A DNA stretch of 34,336 nucleotides, taken from positions 56,307 through 90,642 of the forward strand of contig PBGO01000018.1 of the NCBI GenBank assembly GCA_002719095.1. Direction: 5' to 3'. This DNA comes from Fidelibacterota bacterium (GTDB lineage Bacteria; Fidelibacterota; Marinisomatia; SCGC-AAA003-L08; D37C17). Shown here one piece after another: positions 32,626 to 34,336 of the stretch (the stretch's first letter is position 1; every line of letters begins with the position of its first letter). Under the pieces are notes generated by a model. That model made no database searches. It was not told where the DNA came from and was given only the letters and a program-made list of their open reading frames with translations. Position numbers and translations under genes: made by a program.

Positions 32626-34336
32626 TCATTAATAATTTCATTTGATCAGAAATATTATTAGAAGTTAATTTGCATATATAAGTACCTGAGCTAACTTCAA
32701 TACCACTTTGGTTTTTACCGTTCCAATGAGCATCATACAACCCTGGATCAAGATTTTCGTTCTTTAATTCTTTTACAAGCTTACCTGCTAAATCATAAAT
32801 TGAGAGTACTACATGAGATTTTTTTTCTACATTAAAACTTATAGTAGTACTTGGATTAAACGGATTAGGGTAATTTTTTATCAATCCAAAAGTATTTACA
32901 TGTTGATTGTCATTGTAATTTGAATAAGTTAAGGTTAATGAACGTATTTCATTATTCTTAAAGGGAGCAACATATCCATTCAAATCAATCAATTCTCCAG
33001 TAGATTTTTTGAAAAGCTTAATACTTGGTTTATCTCCATCAACGCAATAACCAGCTGAGTAATTATATCCATCATCTCCCATTACAGGAATGTCCGTATG
33101 TATGCCATTCCAAATTCGTGAACCAACAAGGATGTTATTATTATATGCTAATAAGTAATCGCCTTCAGAAATCTCTAAATGCTCATCGATACTATCAACA
33201 AAGTAAAAAGATTGAGATGATGATTGGTTAAAAGAAAAAGCATTATCATCTTGTAATGTATATGAATTTGACCTTGAATTTGCGTTACTGTAAGAAAAAG
33301 ATAAAGCATTATCAACCTTCATCCAATAACCTCTCCCTCCTTGAAATTGGCTTAAACTTCCTACCCAACCTAAAACAGGATTTGGGCTTGCAGCAACACC
33401 TTCTCCAATTATACCATTAATTTGTGATACAAAATCTCCTTGTAGTGCTTGACCCACATCAAGCGGGAATTCATTTGGATAAGATATTAGGTTTGCACCA
33501 AAATTTAAATCATAAACTGCTTCTGCATCAATATAATTAGCATCAGTAATATCTAATGATGAACTTGAATTAACAATTACCCAGTAACCAGATAATGGAT
33601 TTATTTCGCTTAAACTTCCTACCCAACCTAAAACAGGATTTGGGCTTGCAGCAACACCTTGTCCAATTATACCTGTTACAGAACCTTCCAAGGATTGCAT
33701 TACATTCAATAGAGATGCATCTTCCGGTAATGCATAGAAACTTATAAGATTTGCACCATAATGTAAATCAAGTGAATATGAAATAGTTGATGTTAAAACA
33801 CCATTTAATAAATCAATATAATAAAATCCATTGTTTGACCAAGCTAACGATTCCTGATGACTTACCTGCGCATCAAAAATTTCACCTGATGATACATCAT
33901 AAACTTTAAACGATGGTTCATCACCTGTTAGAAAATATCCATCAGTGTAATCTGAACCATCATCTCCCATTGCAGGGATATCAGTATATGCTCCATTCCA
34001 AATTCGCGATCCAACACATTTATCACCCTTAAAAATTCCTAGCCAATCAACTCCTAGCTCAAGTGGTTCCCCTTGAAAAGTCGCATCAATAATGAAATAA
34101 AAAGCTTGTAATGTTGATTGCTCGAATATTAACTCATCAGGTGTTTGAGCTACACACGTTCCATCATCAATGGTAGCATTAGCATTATAATTAGAGGCAC
34201 TCTCATCTGTACAACCCTCAATAAATGTTACACCTCCTTCATTAATATCTTCTTCAACTTCTTCTAAAGCTTCTTCAATACTTTCAGCTCCAGTAAAATC
34301 TGTTTCTGCTAATTCTTCTTCTGTAAGTGTAATTGT
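32618..34336 (-). CDS. Large secreted protein with internal repeats and type IX-secretion-like sorting tail (5' end beyond the window)
   Basis: The frame is open to the window edge: translation continues upstream of the first internal Met at 33970, so at least 572 residues belong to a longer protein. From the visible N-side: an acidic stretch, then GCTDESASNYNANATIDDGTC (seen in many marine FCB secreted proteins, with two Cys). Two copies of a module follow (VGSRIWNG-YTDIP-MGDDG, then GD-PS-K), near window 34020-33880 and 33130-32990. Between them are two copies of LDLHYGANLISF-type repeats ending GVAASPNPVLGWVGSLS. The C-terminus is a FlgD-like/type A sorting domain: NYPNPFNPSTTISFNV, VVLSIYDLAGKLVKEL, HWNGKNQSGIEVSSGTYI. 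No catalytic motif is seen; role unknown. Confidence 0.85.
   Translation of the reverse strand, partial: TITLTEEELAETDFTGAESIEEALEEVEEDINEGGVTFIEGCTDESASNYNANATIDDGTCVAQTPDELIFEQSTLQAFYFIIDATFQGEPLELGVDWLGIFKGDKCVGSRIWNGAYTDIPAMGDDGSDYTDGYFLTGDEPSFKVYDVSSGEIFDAQVSHQESLAWSNNGFYYIDLLNGVLTSTISYSLDLHYGANLISFYALPEDASLLNVMQSLEGSVTGIIGQGVAASPNPVLGWVGSLSEINPLSGYWVIVNSSSSLDITDANYIDAEAVYDLNFGANLISYPNEFPLDVGQALQGDFVSQINGIIGEGVAASPNPVLGWVGSLSQFQGGRGYWMKVDNALSFSYSNANSRSNSYTLQDDNAFSFNQSSSQSFYFVDSIDEHLEISEGDYLLAYNNNILVGSRIWNGIHTDIPVMGDDGYNYSAGYCVDGDKPSIKLFKKSTGELIDLNGYVAPFKNNEIRSLTLTYSNYNDNQHVNTFGLIKNYPNPFNPSTTISFNVEKKSHVVLSIYDLAGKLVKELKNENLDPGLYDAHWNGKNQSGIEVSSGTYICKLTSNNISDQMKLLMIK
33069..33128. repeat. 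Diverged direct repeat, copy near the C-terminal side
   Basis: Aligns without gaps to 33957-34016 with 50 of 60 bases equal. Both encode VGSRIWNG and a following DIP-MGDDG on the minus strand, showing an old duplication of a module in the secreted protein. Confidence 0.85.
33351..33415. repeat. 65-base direct repeat, copy 1
   Basis: Matches 33609-33673 at 64 of 65 positions (the one difference is C against G at 33403). On the minus strand it encodes GIIGEGVAASPNPVLGWVGSLS-type sequence within the large secreted protein. Confidence 0.95.
33609..33673. repeat. 65-base direct repeat, copy 2
   Basis: Second copy, 258 bases from the first in the same orientation and reading frame, with one mismatch. 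The flanking repeat units have diverged far more than this core. Confidence 0.95.
33957..34016. repeat. Diverged direct repeat, copy near the N-terminal side
   Basis: Partner of 33069-33128 (50 of 60 bases equal, no gap). Confidence 0.85.

Noticed and set aside
32618-33970. Treating the right-edge gene as starting at the ATG at 33970
   Set aside because: The same frame stays open and clearly homologous (GSRIWNG, GCTDESASNY) up to the window edge, so 33970 is an internal Met and the gene is cut by the window.

Overview
The window is strongly AT-rich bacterial DNA with short gaps, frequent ATGA-type overlaps and no rRNA, tRNA, CRISPR or insertion sequence that I can see. The predicted proteome is that of a diderm, marine-type heterotroph of the FCB group. 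Secreted proteins carry either a dockerin-like tail (paired D-x-N-x-D loops followed by NVLDVV) or a type IX-secretion-like tail (NYPNPFNPSTTI), and several carry Asp/Asn-rich loops or a GCTD...ASNYN motif. Together these recall Candidatus Marinimicrobia (SAR406). That assignment is inference from family resemblance, not from a marker gene.

Layout. (1) 1-3743: the tail of an unknown gene and its terminator, then an orphan secretin with a long novel C-terminal extension, translationally coupled to an MscS channel fused to a cyclic-nucleotide-binding domain. (2) 3752-5593, minus strand: a small four-helix membrane protein, a Kv-beta-like aldo/keto reductase and a DUF2237 protein with a lipobox. 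(3) 5722-6387: phosphoglycerate mutase. (4) 6389-9921, minus: an S9 peptidase lipoprotein and an NHL-propeller secreted protein with dockerin-like repeats. (5) 9999-11897: a PfkB kinase, an Hsp20 chaperone with a strong terminator, and a VOC-fold protein. (6) 11894-14559, minus: a ROK kinase and an ABC exporter. (7) 14659-18144: a giant secreted peptidase-C25-like protein whose usual catalytic His is replaced. (8) 18150-22016, minus: a five-gene run of hexapeptide acyltransferase, START protein, glutathione peroxidase and two SDR enzymes. (9) 22087-22638: AlgH/YqgE. (10) 22664-25415, minus: TldD/TldE. (11) 25544-32625: a complete Dpp/Opp-type peptide ABC importer whose two permeases carry unusual large extra domains. 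(12) 32618-34336, minus: a large secreted protein, cut by the window edge, with internal repeats.

How it fits together. A peptide-use theme runs through the window: secreted or lipid-anchored peptidases (S9, C25-like), the TldD/TldE protease, and a divergently transcribed peptide importer. Sugar and glycolysis functions (PfkB, ROK, GpmA) and stress or lipid functions (Hsp20, GPx, START, SDRs) fill the rest. The most unusual parts are the secretin plus cNMP-MscS pair, the enlarged permeases with EF-hand-like loops, the permuted DGICC module inside the NHL protein, and the C25-like protein without its normal catalytic His. No intergenic stretch exceeds 300 bases.
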